From assembly GCA_947504795.1 (NCBI GenBank), contig CANNJG010000084.1:1-8304 (forward strand): 8,304 bases of DNA, read 5' to 3'. This document shows positions 1 to 6,694 of this stretch, piece by piece. The DNA comes from Legionellaceae bacterium. Lineage in GTDB: Bacteria > Pseudomonadota > Gammaproteobacteria > Legionellales > Legionellaceae. Each line of letters begins with the position of its first letter. Position 1 is the stretch's first letter. A program made the translations under genes and the position numbers. The notes below the pieces were generated by a model, which searched no databases, was not told the DNA's origin, and saw nothing but the letters and a program-made list of their open reading frames with translations.

Positions 1-4
1 AAGT

Positions 5-97
5 GGGTCCATTAGGGTGCGGTTACCCTGGGTCCATTAAGGTGCGGTTTTGGTGGGTCCATTAGGGTGCGGTCGGAAAGGTCCCTTTGGGGTGCTG
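5..97. repeat. Short tandem repeat, 19-bp unit on a 25-bp period
   Basis: Three copies of the unit GGGTCCATTAGGGTGCGGT start at 5, 30 and 55, exactly 25 bp apart. The middle copy differs by one base (TTAAGG instead of TTAGGG). The 6-bp stretches between copies are unrelated to each other. A fourth, degenerate copy (about 79-97) keeps GGTCC and GGGTGC but has an extra base and changed centre. The 25-bp period shifts the reading frame at each copy, and stops occur in several frames, so the array is unlikely to code. The unit is not palindromic and the spacers are far too short for CRISPR. The array may continue left of the window. What it does is unknown; it could be a minisatellite or part of a dispersed repeat family. 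Confidence 0.85.
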
Positions 98-235
98 ATT
101 AACAATAACCGATATTACCCAAAATTTTCTGACTTTACGGAAGCTATTCTTGGATTTTTTGACAATATCGGCTTGTATTTAGATATTATGCGGCGCCACA
201 TTAATGATAATTTTCAACGCCTAAAACGTACATAG
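92..235 (+). pseudogene. C-terminal remnant of an IS630-family transposase
   Basis: The frame ending in TAG at 233-235 encodes about 47 residues matching the end of the DDE_3 domain of IS630-type transposases. Recognisable pieces are NNRYYPKFSDF, then a phenylalanine-rich AILGFFDNI helix, then INDNF close to the terminus. In complete proteins the catalytic DDE triad lies upstream; here it is gone, and the frame instead runs back into the tandem repeat and meets a stop at 38-40. I place the left limit near 92, where family resemblance fades; this is approximate. No terminal inverted repeat is evident between the stop and the convergent EVE gene 9 bp away, so both ends of the element appear lost. 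The family call rests on remembered motifs, and the fragment cannot be an active transposase. Confidence 0.75.
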
Positions 236-244
236 TTGGCATCT

Positions 245-739
245 TCAGGTCCGATGGGTATAGTTAATTTTTTCAGCAAGATCTTTCGCTAATTCCCGAA
301 TAAAACACCATTCTTTCTCACTAACCGGTAATACCGACAAACGATTTCCCTTGCGTAATAACAGCATCTTGTCTAGTTGCGGATAGCGTTTTAATTCTTC
401 AAGCGCAAGGATCTTAGGAAATGTTTGCTTGAAGAAAATATCAACCATAAACCAACGCGGGTTCTCTTGTGTACTCTTGGGGTCGGGATGTTCCGAATTC
501 GGATCCCACGCCGTGAAATCGGGATACGCTGTTTTGATGACCTCAGCAATCCCCACAATCCCGGGCGGCTGACAATTTGAGTGATAGAAAAAAACCTTAT
601 CCCCGATCTGCATATCTCGCATAAAATTTCTAGCTTGATAATTCCTCACGCCATCCCAATGTGCCGTTTGTTTGGAAGATTGTTTAAGATCCTCAATACT
701 GAAACAAGACGGTTCCGATTTCATTAGCCAGTACTTCAT
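245..739 (-). CDS. EVE-domain protein (DUF55 / THYN1-like)
   Basis: This 164-residue cytoplasmic protein consists almost entirely of one EVE domain, a PUA-like fold. The family is linked to recognition of modified bases in nucleic acid; the ligand here is unknown. Family signatures appear in order: WLMKSEP at residues 4-10, WDGVRNYQARN at 28-38, GDKVFFYHSN at 46-55, GIVGIAEV at 60-67, PRW then MVD at 94-100, and RLSVLPVS at 133-140. I chose the ATG at 737-739 because family members begin just before the WLMKSEP block and because AAGGGGA (743-749) precedes it. A longer in-frame extension to 799 adds 20 residues with no family match. The gene stands alone, divergent from the GT39 gene and tail to tail with the transposase remnant. 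The last ~13 residues extend past the usual family end and could be sequence altered by the neighbouring insertion. Confidence 0.9.
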   Translation of the reverse strand: MKYWLMKSEPSCFSIEDLKQSSKQTAHWDGVRNYQARNFMRDMQIGDKVFFYHSNCQPPGIVGIAEVIKTAYPDFTAWDPNSEHPDPKSTQENPRWFMVDIFFKQTFPKILALEELKRYPQLDKMLLLRKGNRLSVLPVSEKEWCFIRELAKDLAEKINYTHRT

Positions 740-772
740 ATTTCCCCTTACGCGAGCGACGCTATAAATGCT

Positions 773-799
773 ATCATACGTCCACGCATTCCAACTCAA
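773..799 (-). promoter_or_regulatory. Possible promoter for the EVE-domain gene
   Basis: Reading the minus strand, TTGAGT (794-799) and TATGAT (773-778) resemble -35 and -10 boxes, but the 15-bp spacing is short. The predicted transcript start near 766 would leave a leader of about 27 nt containing the AAGGGGA ribosome site. The same 65-bp gap must also hold the promoter of the divergent GT39 gene, for which I see only a weak TATAAA (763-768) or TATCAT (772-777) and no good -35 box. Confidence 0.3.
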
Positions 800-804
800 T
801 TATC

Positions 805-2301
805 ATGATATTAACCATCCCATCAAAAAATACAATGATCTTCTACAGTATTGTATCGATCGCACTAGCTTTACGTGTATTTTTCATTGGTCACCACGAT
901 CTACTAGCGGAAGAAGCCTACTATTGGAATTACGCCATGCACCTCGATTGGAGCTACCTCGATCACCCTGTCATGGTCGCCCTTCTCATTAAATTATCCA
1001 CAATCTTATTCGGACTTACTGAATTTGGCGTCCGGTTCCCAGCATTCATATGCTGGGGTATTGCGATGTATTATAGTTATCAATGGAGCGAACTTATCCA
1101 ACGTGGCTGTGGCCCTTATTCCGTATTGCTTTTGTCTATTTTACCTTTCTTTTTTTTGTACTCACTCATCATTACCCCTGATTTACCATTAATTGCTTGC
1201 TGGTCTGCTGCGTTGTATTATCTCTATCGAGCACTGTGTCGGCACCAGAAGCGTGCTTGGTATTATGCGGGTATTGCAATTGGTTTAGGCTTACTGTCTA
1301 AATACACCATGGTCCTAGTCATAGCTACGACAGGATTATATGTTCTAACCGTTCCTACCGCACGCGTTTGGCTGCGCCAAAAAGAACCCTATCTCGCTCT
1401 GGGAATCATTGGGTTACTGTTTACCCCGGTGATTTACTGGAATATCACCCACGACTGGGTGTCGTTTGCTTTTCAAAGTACCCGCAGGTTTCAAGGCGAG
1501 TTTCACTTTTCTCTCCATGAATTACTGGGGTTGTTAGGCTGTTTTTTAACCCCCATTGGGATAATGGGTTTCTATAAACTGTTCCGAAATGCGACCCATC
1601 ACACCTCTCTGCCATTGACATCGATTCGCATGTTTCAGTACTTCACTTGTCTACCACTCTCTGTGTTCTTATTTTTTAGTATCACGCGCGATATTAAATC
1701 TAACTGGATAGGGCCTAGCTTGTTAGGGATAATCCCCTGGTTAGCAATCCTTATGCATCATCATGCGCGCACAGTGCAATGCTGGTATCAAACAGGCGTT
1801 TTACTGATCATCGGCTATGCTAGTTTATTATTTTGCATGACGTTCGGCCAACCGAAACTTATCAACCAAATGATATTGAGTAAAATGATTTCTTGGGACA
1901 ACCTCACAACACAGATTTATACCCTTGCAACCCAAATTGCCATAGCCCAACAGGAACAACCCATTATCATCCCGCTTGATAGTTACAGTATTGCCAGTGA
2001 ATTAACGTTTTATCAGGCCAAATTATTGCAACACCGTCCGCAACAACCCGCATTCCCAATCTATGGGGCGGATCCCTTGGGTTACAATAGTTTGATGTTT
2101 CAGTATTGGTACCCCTACCCTCACCTACAGAATAAGCTTGTTATTTTAATTGGAAAAACACCCGATGCATTGCGTAAGCAGCGTTTCATCACACCGGTAT
2201 CTGAGATCAAAAAGATATGGGGAGTCAGCCAAGGAGAGCTTGCTCAAATCCGAACATATTATTACCAAGTCGCGCGGATGAGTTTTACCGCTGCCTCATA
2301 A
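805..2301 (+). CDS. GT39 / ArnT-like polytopic membrane glycosyltransferase
   Basis: This 498-residue inner-membrane protein has many hydrophobic segments and a soluble-looking C-terminal part from about residue 350. GT39 (PMT_2) enzymes transfer a sugar from a polyprenyl-phosphate carrier to an acceptor such as lipid A, glycan or protein on the periplasmic side. Supporting signs are the first-loop block AEEAYYW (35-41) followed by LDWSYLDHP (47-55), TPDLPL (124-129), LLSKYT (163-168), FQSTRRFQ (223-230) and KSNWIGPS (298-305). Most relatives carry Asp-Glu before AYYW; this protein has Glu-Glu (36-37), so the usual catalytic-loop Asp is replaced by Glu. Start choice is uncertain: ATG at 805 is the first, ATG at 835 is equally possible, and neither has a clear ribosome site. 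The 3' end overlaps the convergent GT2 gene by 17 bp. Donor and acceptor cannot be read from sequence. Confidence 0.85.
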   Translation: MILTIPSKNTMIFYSIVSIALALRVFFIGHHDLLAEEAYYWNYAMHLDWSYLDHPVMVALLIKLSTILFGLTEFGVRFPAFICWGIAMYYSYQWSELIQRGCGPYSVLLLSILPFFFLYSLIITPDLPLIACWSAALYYLYRALCRHQKRAWYYAGIAIGLGLLSKYTMVLVIATTGLYVLTVPTARVWLRQKEPYLALGIIGLLFTPVIYWNITHDWVSFAFQSTRRFQGEFHFSLHELLGLLGCFLTPIGIMGFYKLFRNATHHTSLPLTSIRMFQYFTCLPLSVFLFFSITRDIKSNWIGPSLLGIIPWLAILMHHHARTVQCWYQTGVLLIIGYASLLFCMTFGQPKLINQMILSKMISWDNLTTQIYTLATQIAIAQQEQPIIIPLDSYSIASELTFYQAKLLQHRPQQPAFPIYGADPLGYNSLMFQYWYPYPHLQNKLVILIGKTPDALRKQRFITPVSEIKKIWGVSQGELAQIRTYYYQVARMSFTAAS

Positions 2302-3055
2302 GCATAAGACGCGTTTTAATCAATCCCAAACGAATGATGAACAATACCCGCAGCGCATCTCTGATGCTATTAGCGGGTAATTTACTGGTCCCTTTTTCGC
2401 GATCCTGAAAAACGATTGGAAACTCAAGGATATGAGCGTGCTTTTGATGCAACAACCACATAAAATGTAATTTATAAGCGAAATGATTTGATAAAAAAGT
2501 ATCGGGTAAAGTTTGTTCTAAAATACAGCGTCGTGTTGCACGAAATCCACTGGTAAAATCTTGATAGCGTCTTGTTAGCAATAAGCGTGCAGTGTGATTA
2601 CCCAACACCGACAACAACTTGCGGTGCAAGCGCCAGTTACTAGGAATGCTTCCCCCTAACACATAACGACTTCCGACAACCACATCACAGGTTTTTAGCC
2701 TATCAAGAATCGGCGGGATATATTTAGGTTGATGTGACAAGTCCGCATCAAATTCAACGACAATATCCGCGTGCAGTTGTTGCAATGCAAAGGTCATCGC
2801 TTGCAAATACGCCGAGCCCAATCCGGTTTTTTGCGCTTCTACTTGTAAATGCACGTGCTCTGGATACTTAAGCATCAACTTTTGTACAACTGTCCGAGTC
2901 TCATCAGTCGACGCGCTATCAAAAATCAACAGCTCCACTTTAAAATTATCTAACTCACGCGTATGAGCAAGCACTTGTTGAATCGTGTCTTCAATCACCA
3001 ACGCTTCATTATGAGTCGGGATCATGATAATTACTTTTTCTTTGGCAGGAGTCAT
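2285..3055 (-). CDS. GT2 polyprenyl-phosphate sugar synthase (DPM1-like)
   Basis: This 256-residue GT-A fold enzyme probably transfers a nucleotide-activated sugar, possibly mannose, to a polyprenyl phosphate at the cytoplasmic membrane face. Motifs in order are IPTHNE (12-17), FDSASTDET (45-53), EAQKTGLGSAY (73-83), FDADLSHQP (102-110, the metal/catalytic DAD), GSRYVLGG (128-135), DFTSGFRA (166-173) and FQDREKGTSKL (216-226). This pattern is that of the dolichol-phosphate mannosyltransferase group rather than general GT2 enzymes. It ends without the pair of C-terminal membrane helices found in GtrB/ArnC-type members, like the short DPM1 forms. Its ATG overlaps the rlmN stop as ATGA (3052-3055), indicating translational coupling as the last gene of the ndk-rlmN unit. 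It is a natural partner for the convergent GT39 enzyme, but the sugar and lipid substrates are inferred. Confidence 0.88.
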   Translation of the reverse strand: MTPAKEKVIIMIPTHNEALVIEDTIQQVLAHTRELDNFKVELLIFDSASTDETRTVVQKLMLKYPEHVHLQVEAQKTGLGSAYLQAMTFALQQLHADIVVEFDADLSHQPKYIPPILDRLKTCDVVVGSRYVLGGSIPSNWRLHRKLLSVLGNHTARLLLTRRYQDFTSGFRATRRCILEQTLPDTFLSNHFAYKLHFMWLLHQKHAHILEFPIVFQDREKGTSKLPANSIRDALRVLFIIRLGLIKTRLMLMRQR

Positions 3056-4173
3056 ACTGCTTCAATCCGAGTAAAATTCAATTTTTTCCATCGCTGCGAA
3101 CGACTCGTTCGATCATTGACTTTACCCGCGAGTTGACCACAAGCCGCATCTATATCATCTCCCCGGGTTTTACGAGTGATGGTGTTAATACCTTTTGCCA
3201 CAAGCTTATCACGAAAATCTAAAATAGCTTGTGTCGAGGAACATTCGTACTGAGTCATTGGAAAAGGATTAAAAGGAATCAAGTTCACTTTACACGGCAC
3301 ATCTTTTAATAAGCGGATCAGCGCAGTCGCATGCTCGGGTTGATCATTGACCCCCTTCAGCATGACATATTCGAAGGTAACCACACGTCGTGGTTCATCT
3401 TTAAAATAATCACGACACATCGCCATTAAGTCTACTAATGGATATTTTTTGTTAATCGGAACCAATATATCTCGTAATTCATCCGTCGGCGCATGGAGAG
3501 AAACCGCCAAGGCGACTGGACTGCGTTCGCGTAAGCGTTTCATCTCAGGAATCACGCCTGAGGTACTCAATGTCACGCGGCGTTTAGATAGACCATACGC
3601 AAAATCGTCCATCATGATGTCCATAGCGGTCACAACTGGTTCAAAATTCAACAGTGGCTCACCCATCCCCATCATCACGACGTTAGTAATGCGTTTATCA
3701 TGCGCCTTGTGTTCTTGAGATAATGAACGCGCGGCTACCCATACCTGACCGATGATCTCTGCCGCTGATAAGTTGCGATTAAATCCTTGTTTTGCGGTTG
3801 AGCAAAAGCTGCAATTTAACCCACAACCAACCTGCGAAGACACGCATAAAGTACCGCGTTTGGCTTCTGGGATAAATACGGTTTCAATGCAATTTCCACA
3901 ACTAAGCTTTAACAACCACTTATGTGTACCGTCTTGAGAGACTTGATCCGCAACGATTTCAGGTAGCCTAACCTCAGTTGATTCTGCTAATTTGATGCGT
4001 AACGCTTTGCTAAGATTCGTCATTTCAGCAAAATCAACCTTACCGAATTGATGGATCCATTGCATCACTTGCTGCGCACGAAAGGGTTTTTCTCCCAGCT
4101 CCTCAAAAAAATCACACATCTGTGACGTATTGAAGTCTAGAAGGTTTGCTTTATGTGCAAGTAATACGCTCAT
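3052..4173 (-). CDS. rlmN: Dual-specificity 23S rRNA/tRNA adenine-C2 methyltransferase RlmN
   Basis: RlmN is a radical-SAM enzyme that methylates C2 of A2503 in 23S rRNA and, in gammaproteobacteria, A37 of some tRNAs. The 373-residue product is full length. It shows the radical-SAM cluster CGLNCSFC with Cys117, Cys121 and Cys124, the upstream catalytic Cys110 in TLCVSSQVGC, the MGMGEPLLN block (168-176), the SLHAP block (225-229) and the methyl-carrying Cys345 in AACGQLAG. The C-terminal sequence context separates it from Cfr-type paralogues. It starts only 9 bp after the ndk stop with no strong ribosome site of its own, so it is probably translated by coupling or reinitiation, and its stop overlaps the GT2 start. 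In many gammaproteobacteria a pilF/pilW-like gene follows rlmN; here the GT2 gene takes that place. Confidence 0.97.
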   Translation of the reverse strand: MSVLLAHKANLLDFNTSQMCDFFEELGEKPFRAQQVMQWIHQFGKVDFAEMTNLSKALRIKLAESTEVRLPEIVADQVSQDGTHKWLLKLSCGNCIETVFIPEAKRGTLCVSSQVGCGLNCSFCSTAKQGFNRNLSAAEIIGQVWVAARSLSQEHKAHDKRITNVVMMGMGEPLLNFEPVVTAMDIMMDDFAYGLSKRRVTLSTSGVIPEMKRLRERSPVALAVSLHAPTDELRDILVPINKKYPLVDLMAMCRDYFKDEPRRVVTFEYVMLKGVNDQPEHATALIRLLKDVPCKVNLIPFNPFPMTQYECSSTQAILDFRDKLVAKGINTITRKTRGDDIDAACGQLAGKVNDRTSRSQRWKKLNFTRIEAV

Positions 4174-4182
4174 GATAGCGAA

Positions 4183-4608
4183 TCAATGCCCAACAATTTC
4201 TTCGGGTTCAAAGAAATAAGCAATTTCTTGCACTGCTGTTTCAGCACTATCAGAACCATGAACCGCATTCGCATCAATGCTATCCGCAAAGTCAGCGCGA
4301 ATGGTACCGGGAGCCGCATCTTTTGGATTGGTCGCACCCATGAGATCTCTATGCGTTTGAATGGCATTGGATCCTTTCAAGGCTTGAATCATTACCGGAC
4401 CAGAAATCATAAATGCAACCAAATCGTTGAAGAAAGAGCGCTCTTTATGGACCGCATAGAAGCCTTCGGCTTCAGAACGCGATAAATGACGCATCTTTGC
4501 CGCAACTACGTGTAATCCAGCTTGTTCAAAACGAGAATAAATCTGGCCAATCACATGTTTAGCCACCGCATCGGGCTTAATAATCGATAAAGTCAATTCA
4601 ACAGACAT
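4183..4608 (-). CDS. ndk: Nucleoside diphosphate kinase
   Basis: Ndk transfers the gamma phosphate from ATP to nucleoside diphosphates through a phosphohistidine, balancing NTP and dNTP pools in the cytoplasm. The 141-residue length is typical. The active-site His117 lies in the signature NAVHGSDS (114-121); Lys11 in IIKPDAV, Tyr51 in FYAVH and the HRDLMGATNP block (86-95) are also present. The ATG at 4606-4608 is preceded by CTGGAG (its GGAG at 4616-4619). It is the first gene of the ndk-rlmN-GT2 unit and has the best promoter candidate in the window. I see no odd feature in this gene. Confidence 0.98.
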   Translation of the reverse strand: MSVELTLSIIKPDAVAKHVIGQIYSRFEQAGLHVVAAKMRHLSRSEAEGFYAVHKERSFFNDLVAFMISGPVMIQALKGSNAIQTHRDLMGATNPKDAAPGTIRADFADSIDANAVHGSDSAETAVQEIAYFFEPEEIVGH

Positions 4609-4640
4609 ACGTGTACTCCAGAATAAAAGATAAGGCAGAT

Positions 4641-4669
4641 ATTATACACGATGTGAGGTTAAATGCGAA
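4641..4669 (-). promoter_or_regulatory. Sigma-70-type promoter for ndk-rlmN-GT2
   Basis: On the minus strand a perfect TATAAT (4641-4646) lies 17 bp from TTCGCA (4664-4669), which matches four of six -35 consensus bases. The predicted transcript start near 4634 gives a leader of about 25 nt containing the ndk ribosome site. The remaining bases up to the ubiA stop (4670-4721) hold only a weak GCTAT/GTAGC hairpin with no T run on the minus strand, so I see no convincing terminator for ubiA. Confidence 0.7.
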
Positions 4670-4721
4670 GGATGCACAAGTGCTGATCTTATTTTTTGGC
4701 TACATTTCATAGCTGTGCGAG

Positions 4722-5549
4722 TTATAACAATGCTATCCACATCAACAATCCATACCCTGCGTGCCACCAAAATGCTTGTAAATAGGCGTCTACCGTCTGT
4801 TTTTGGAGCAATGTATGTTGATAGTTTAAAATACCTACCCCCACTACCCAGCACACATCAAACCATTCAGAGACCACCCGCGTCATCCCTAAATATAACC
4901 ATAGTCCATGAAACCCGATTTGCAGTAACACCATAATCTTAGGTAAGTGTGAACAGAACAATATTGCAGTTGAGTGGACGCCGATACGTAAATCATCTTC
5001 TTGGTCCATTAAGGCATATAGGGTATCGTAAGCCAAAATCCATAAAAAATTGAGCACACATAATAAAACCATAGTCGGATCAAACACAGCACCGGAAGCA
5101 GTATAAGCCATCGGGATCCCCATAGAAAATGCCAAACCCAGCATCAATTGCGGTGCTTGCAACCAACGTTTAGCAAAGGGATAAAGACACGTAATCCCTA
5201 ACGCTATACATGCTTCCAACCAGCAAGCACGGGGTAATTGCAGTGCAATCAACCCCGCTAATCCTAATAATCCAGCCAAAACACACAGCGCTTGTATCGA
5301 GCGCAATTCGCCACTCGCGAGCGGGCGTAAACGCGTCCGTTTGACTTGCTTATCAATTGAGCGATCGACCATATCATTGACGACACAGCCTGCGGCACGC
5401 ATGAGCACCGTCCCTAGAAAAAAATAAAAAACCAACGATACACTGGGCGCGCCATGATTGGCTAACCATAATGCCCACCCCGTAGGTGCCCATAATAATG
5501 CGGTTCCGACTGGTTTATCCATGCGCATGAGTCGTCCATAAGCATTCAT
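4722..5549 (-). CDS. ubiA: 4-hydroxybenzoate polyprenyltransferase UbiA
   Basis: UbiA is an inner-membrane prenyltransferase that attaches the polyprenyl tail to 4-hydroxybenzoate, the second step of ubiquinone synthesis. The 275-residue protein is made largely of hydrophobic helices. The two Asp-rich Mg-diphosphate motifs are present: NDMVDRSID (58-66) and DTLYALMDQEDD (175-186), the latter followed by the family block RIGVHSTA. The conserved start region RLMRMDKPVGT sits at residues 6-16, which supports the ATG at 5547-5549; a frame extension to 5642 lies inside ubiC and lacks family resemblance. GAGAGGT lies just upstream within ubiC, and the ubiC stop overlaps this start as ATGA, so translation of the two is probably coupled. 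Length is slightly below the ~290 residues usual in enterobacteria. Confidence 0.96.
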   Translation of the reverse strand: MNAYGRLMRMDKPVGTALLWAPTGWALWLANHGAPSVSLVFYFFLGTVLMRAAGCVVNDMVDRSIDKQVKRTRLRPLASGELRSIQALCVLAGLLGLAGLIALQLPRACWLEACIALGITCLYPFAKRWLQAPQLMLGLAFSMGIPMAYTASGAVFDPTMVLLCVLNFLWILAYDTLYALMDQEDDLRIGVHSTAILFCSHLPKIMVLLQIGFHGLWLYLGMTRVVSEWFDVCWVVGVGILNYQHTLLQKQTVDAYLQAFWWHAGYGLLMWIALL

Positions 5550-6058
5550 TTGCAATACCTCTCTAGTTCTGGCAATAAAATTTCTAACAGATAAAACAGA
5601 GCCTGAGATGAAAGGACCTGAAAGGTTGCTAAACGGACCCATAGAGGAGTCCGTTGTTGATGCTGCCCCTCAGGAATCCATGCATATTCAGGATCTGTCA
5701 TCACTATAGGATAATGGCGTAATTCTAACCGCTGTATCGCACTGCCTTGAAAAATCAAATTACCTAAAGGCTCATCCCGCAACCGCGAAAATAACCCATC
5801 CTCACTTTGATACGTTGCGGCAGGTAAAATCGTTCGAGCAAACCAACAAGGTCGCGCCTCTGCAAGCATCAGAATATCACGATGCAGCACCCGTTCGGGT
5901 GCAAGCTGTAATACCTGTTGGTCCCAAGGCGTCGCTACCTCAAGCCATTGCTCTTGCAATACCTGGAGTGCAGTATTACCCGACGTTGCATGCAGTTTTT
6001 TTGTCAAATAAGTCGTGCACGTTAACCAGGGTAATAATTCTTTGGGGGGAGATAACAC
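5546..6058 (-). CDS. ubiC: Chorismate lyase UbiC
   Basis: UbiC converts chorismate to 4-hydroxybenzoate and pyruvate in the cytoplasm and supplies UbiA. With the GTG start the product has 170 residues, close to the family norm. Family signs are WFARTILPAAT, containing the product-binding Arg (equivalent to Arg76 in E. coli), then EPLGNLIF with the conserved Leu-Gly, and a terminal LLEILLPEL whose Glu corresponds to E. coli Glu155. Sequence similarity is otherwise weak, which is normal for this fast-evolving family. A TTG codon two positions earlier (6062-6064) could also start the frame, but the AAGAGG at 6067-6072 lies 8 nt from the GTG and only 2 nt from the TTG. The context directly upstream of ubiA strongly supports the assignment. 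Confidence 0.93.
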   Translation of the reverse strand: MLSPPKELLPWLTCTTYLTKKLHATSGNTALQVLQEQWLEVATPWDQQVLQLAPERVLHRDILMLAEARPCWFARTILPAATYQSEDGLFSRLRDEPLGNLIFQGSAIQRLELRHYPIVMTDPEYAWIPEGQHQQRTPLWVRLATFQVLSSQALFYLLEILLPELERYCK

Positions 6059-6066
6059 CGACAAGA

Positions 6067-6072
6067 CCTCTT
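6067..6072 (-). promoter_or_regulatory. Ribosome binding site that selects the GTG start of ubiC
   Basis: AAGAGG on the minus strand ends 8 nt before the GTG at 6056-6058, a good spacing, but only 2 nt before the TTG at 6062-6064. This favours GTG and removes two residues from the longest reading frame. Confidence 0.65.
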
Positions 6073-6113
6073 ATTAAACGTTATTGTCAACAGCCCTTAA
6101 CTGCTTTTCTAGG

Positions 6114-6142
6114 ATTATACCTAAATCACCACCATTCGCGAA
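6114..6142 (-). promoter_or_regulatory. Probable promoter for ubiC-ubiA
   Basis: A perfect TATAAT on the minus strand (6114-6119) begins 2 bp after the pilin stop codon. The best -35 partner at 17-bp spacing is TTCGCG (6137-6142), inside the end of the pilin gene and only half matching consensus. A transcript start near 6107 would leave a ~50-nt leader containing the ubiC ribosome site. The gap 6059-6120 also holds a TTGACA (6085-6090), but no -10 box lies at a usable distance from it. Confidence 0.45.
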
Positions 6143-6687
6143 TAGCCCAAACGATTGACCATCAACTTCCATCCTGATTGGTGTGCAGAGTGAATCGTAA
6201 AATAACCATTCAGTGCTGCGTGACGTAGATCCGGTGAAAAACGCAGATAATGATCCGCTATGAATCCGTGCCAAGATACCGTGCAAGTGGATTTTGGCCA
6301 ACGCCATTCATAGAAAATATCGCTCGTTTGTTCCGATATCAGTGCCATCCCTTGAGACCAGCGCGTACACCCAACACAAGGCACTAGGCGCACCGTTTTG
6401 CCGCTCGTCATCGCTTCAGTTTGCGCCTGATGCAAGGCTTGTTTGATATCCGTGATGATTATCATCGCATAACGTTGCTGGTACCAATCGGTGGTGAACG
6501 GTGCAGCGATGGCAAAAAGCATCGATATAAGGAGTAAAACAATGAGCGATTCCAGTAATGAAAAACCGTGTAATGACAGAAAATAATCGTCTTTACGCGC
6601 ACAGCGTATCAACCTTGAGTCACGTGGATGCAATCTTGAATAGCTTCGCTGCGCCGCGAAAGACGCAATATGTCGAGGATAGTTCAA
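6121..6687 (-). CDS. Type IV pilin-like minor pilin / pseudopilin (FimT/GspH family)
   Basis: The product carries a class III prepilin signal: Gly41, cleavage before Phe42, and Glu46 at mature position +5 (GFSLLE), followed by the hydrophobic helix SLIVLLLISMLFAIAAP. Mature protein would be about 147 residues, a length fitting FimT/GspH minor pilins that prime type IV pilus or type II secretion pseudopilus assembly. The end NGYFTIH...VNRLGYSRMVV resembles the terminal beta strands of GspH domains (usually GR.R). A CVGC motif (104-107) and Cys135 are visible. Coordinates give the longest frame; a TAG lies directly before its TTG, and no ATG or GTG exists before the cleavage site. TTG codons at 6687, 6633 and 6612 are the only ordinary candidates; the last gives a typical 16-residue leader. 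It follows pyrF by 7 bp, so coupling is likely. Confidence 0.78.
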   Translation of the reverse strand: MNYPRHIASFAAQRSYSRLHPRDSRLIRCARKDDYFLSLHGFSLLESLIVLLLISMLFAIAAPFTTDWYQQRYAMIIITDIKQALHQAQTEAMTSGKTVRLVPCVGCTRWSQGMALISEQTSDIFYEWRWPKSTCTVSWHGFIADHYLRFSPDLRHAALNGYFTIHSAHQSGWKLMVNRLGYSRMVVI

Positions 6688-6694
6688 CTATGAC

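Noticed and set aside
5..97. CRISPR array
   Set aside because: Spacers are about 6 bp and the repeat is 19 bp and not palindromic; no cas genes are near.
50..235. Intact small protein of 61 residues
   Set aside because: The first third is translated tandem repeat and the rest matches only the tail of an IS630 transposase; no start or ribosome site is evident.
247..264. A further degenerate repeat copy on the other side of the transposase remnant
   Set aside because: It shares GGTCC and GGGT with a similar gap, but it lies within EVE coding sequence and the match is too short to separate from chance.
740..799. N-terminal extension of the EVE protein
   Set aside because: The extra 20 residues have no family match, and a ribosome site sits just before the internal ATG at 739.
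4170..4367. Additional minus-strand gene overlapping ndk
   Set aside because: It is another frame of the well-supported ndk gene, with no recognisable motif.
4690..4718. Terminator after ubiA
   Set aside because: The GCTAT/GTAGC hairpin is short and is followed on the minus strand by an A run, not a T run.
6085..6090. Perfect TTGACA as -35 box of ubiC
   Set aside because: No -10-like hexamer lies 15-19 bp downstream; the spacing would place it on the ribosome site and start codon.
5815..6177. Plus-strand gene of 120 residues opposite ubiC
   Set aside because: It is antisense to ubiC, crosses the intergenic region and shows no family resemblance.
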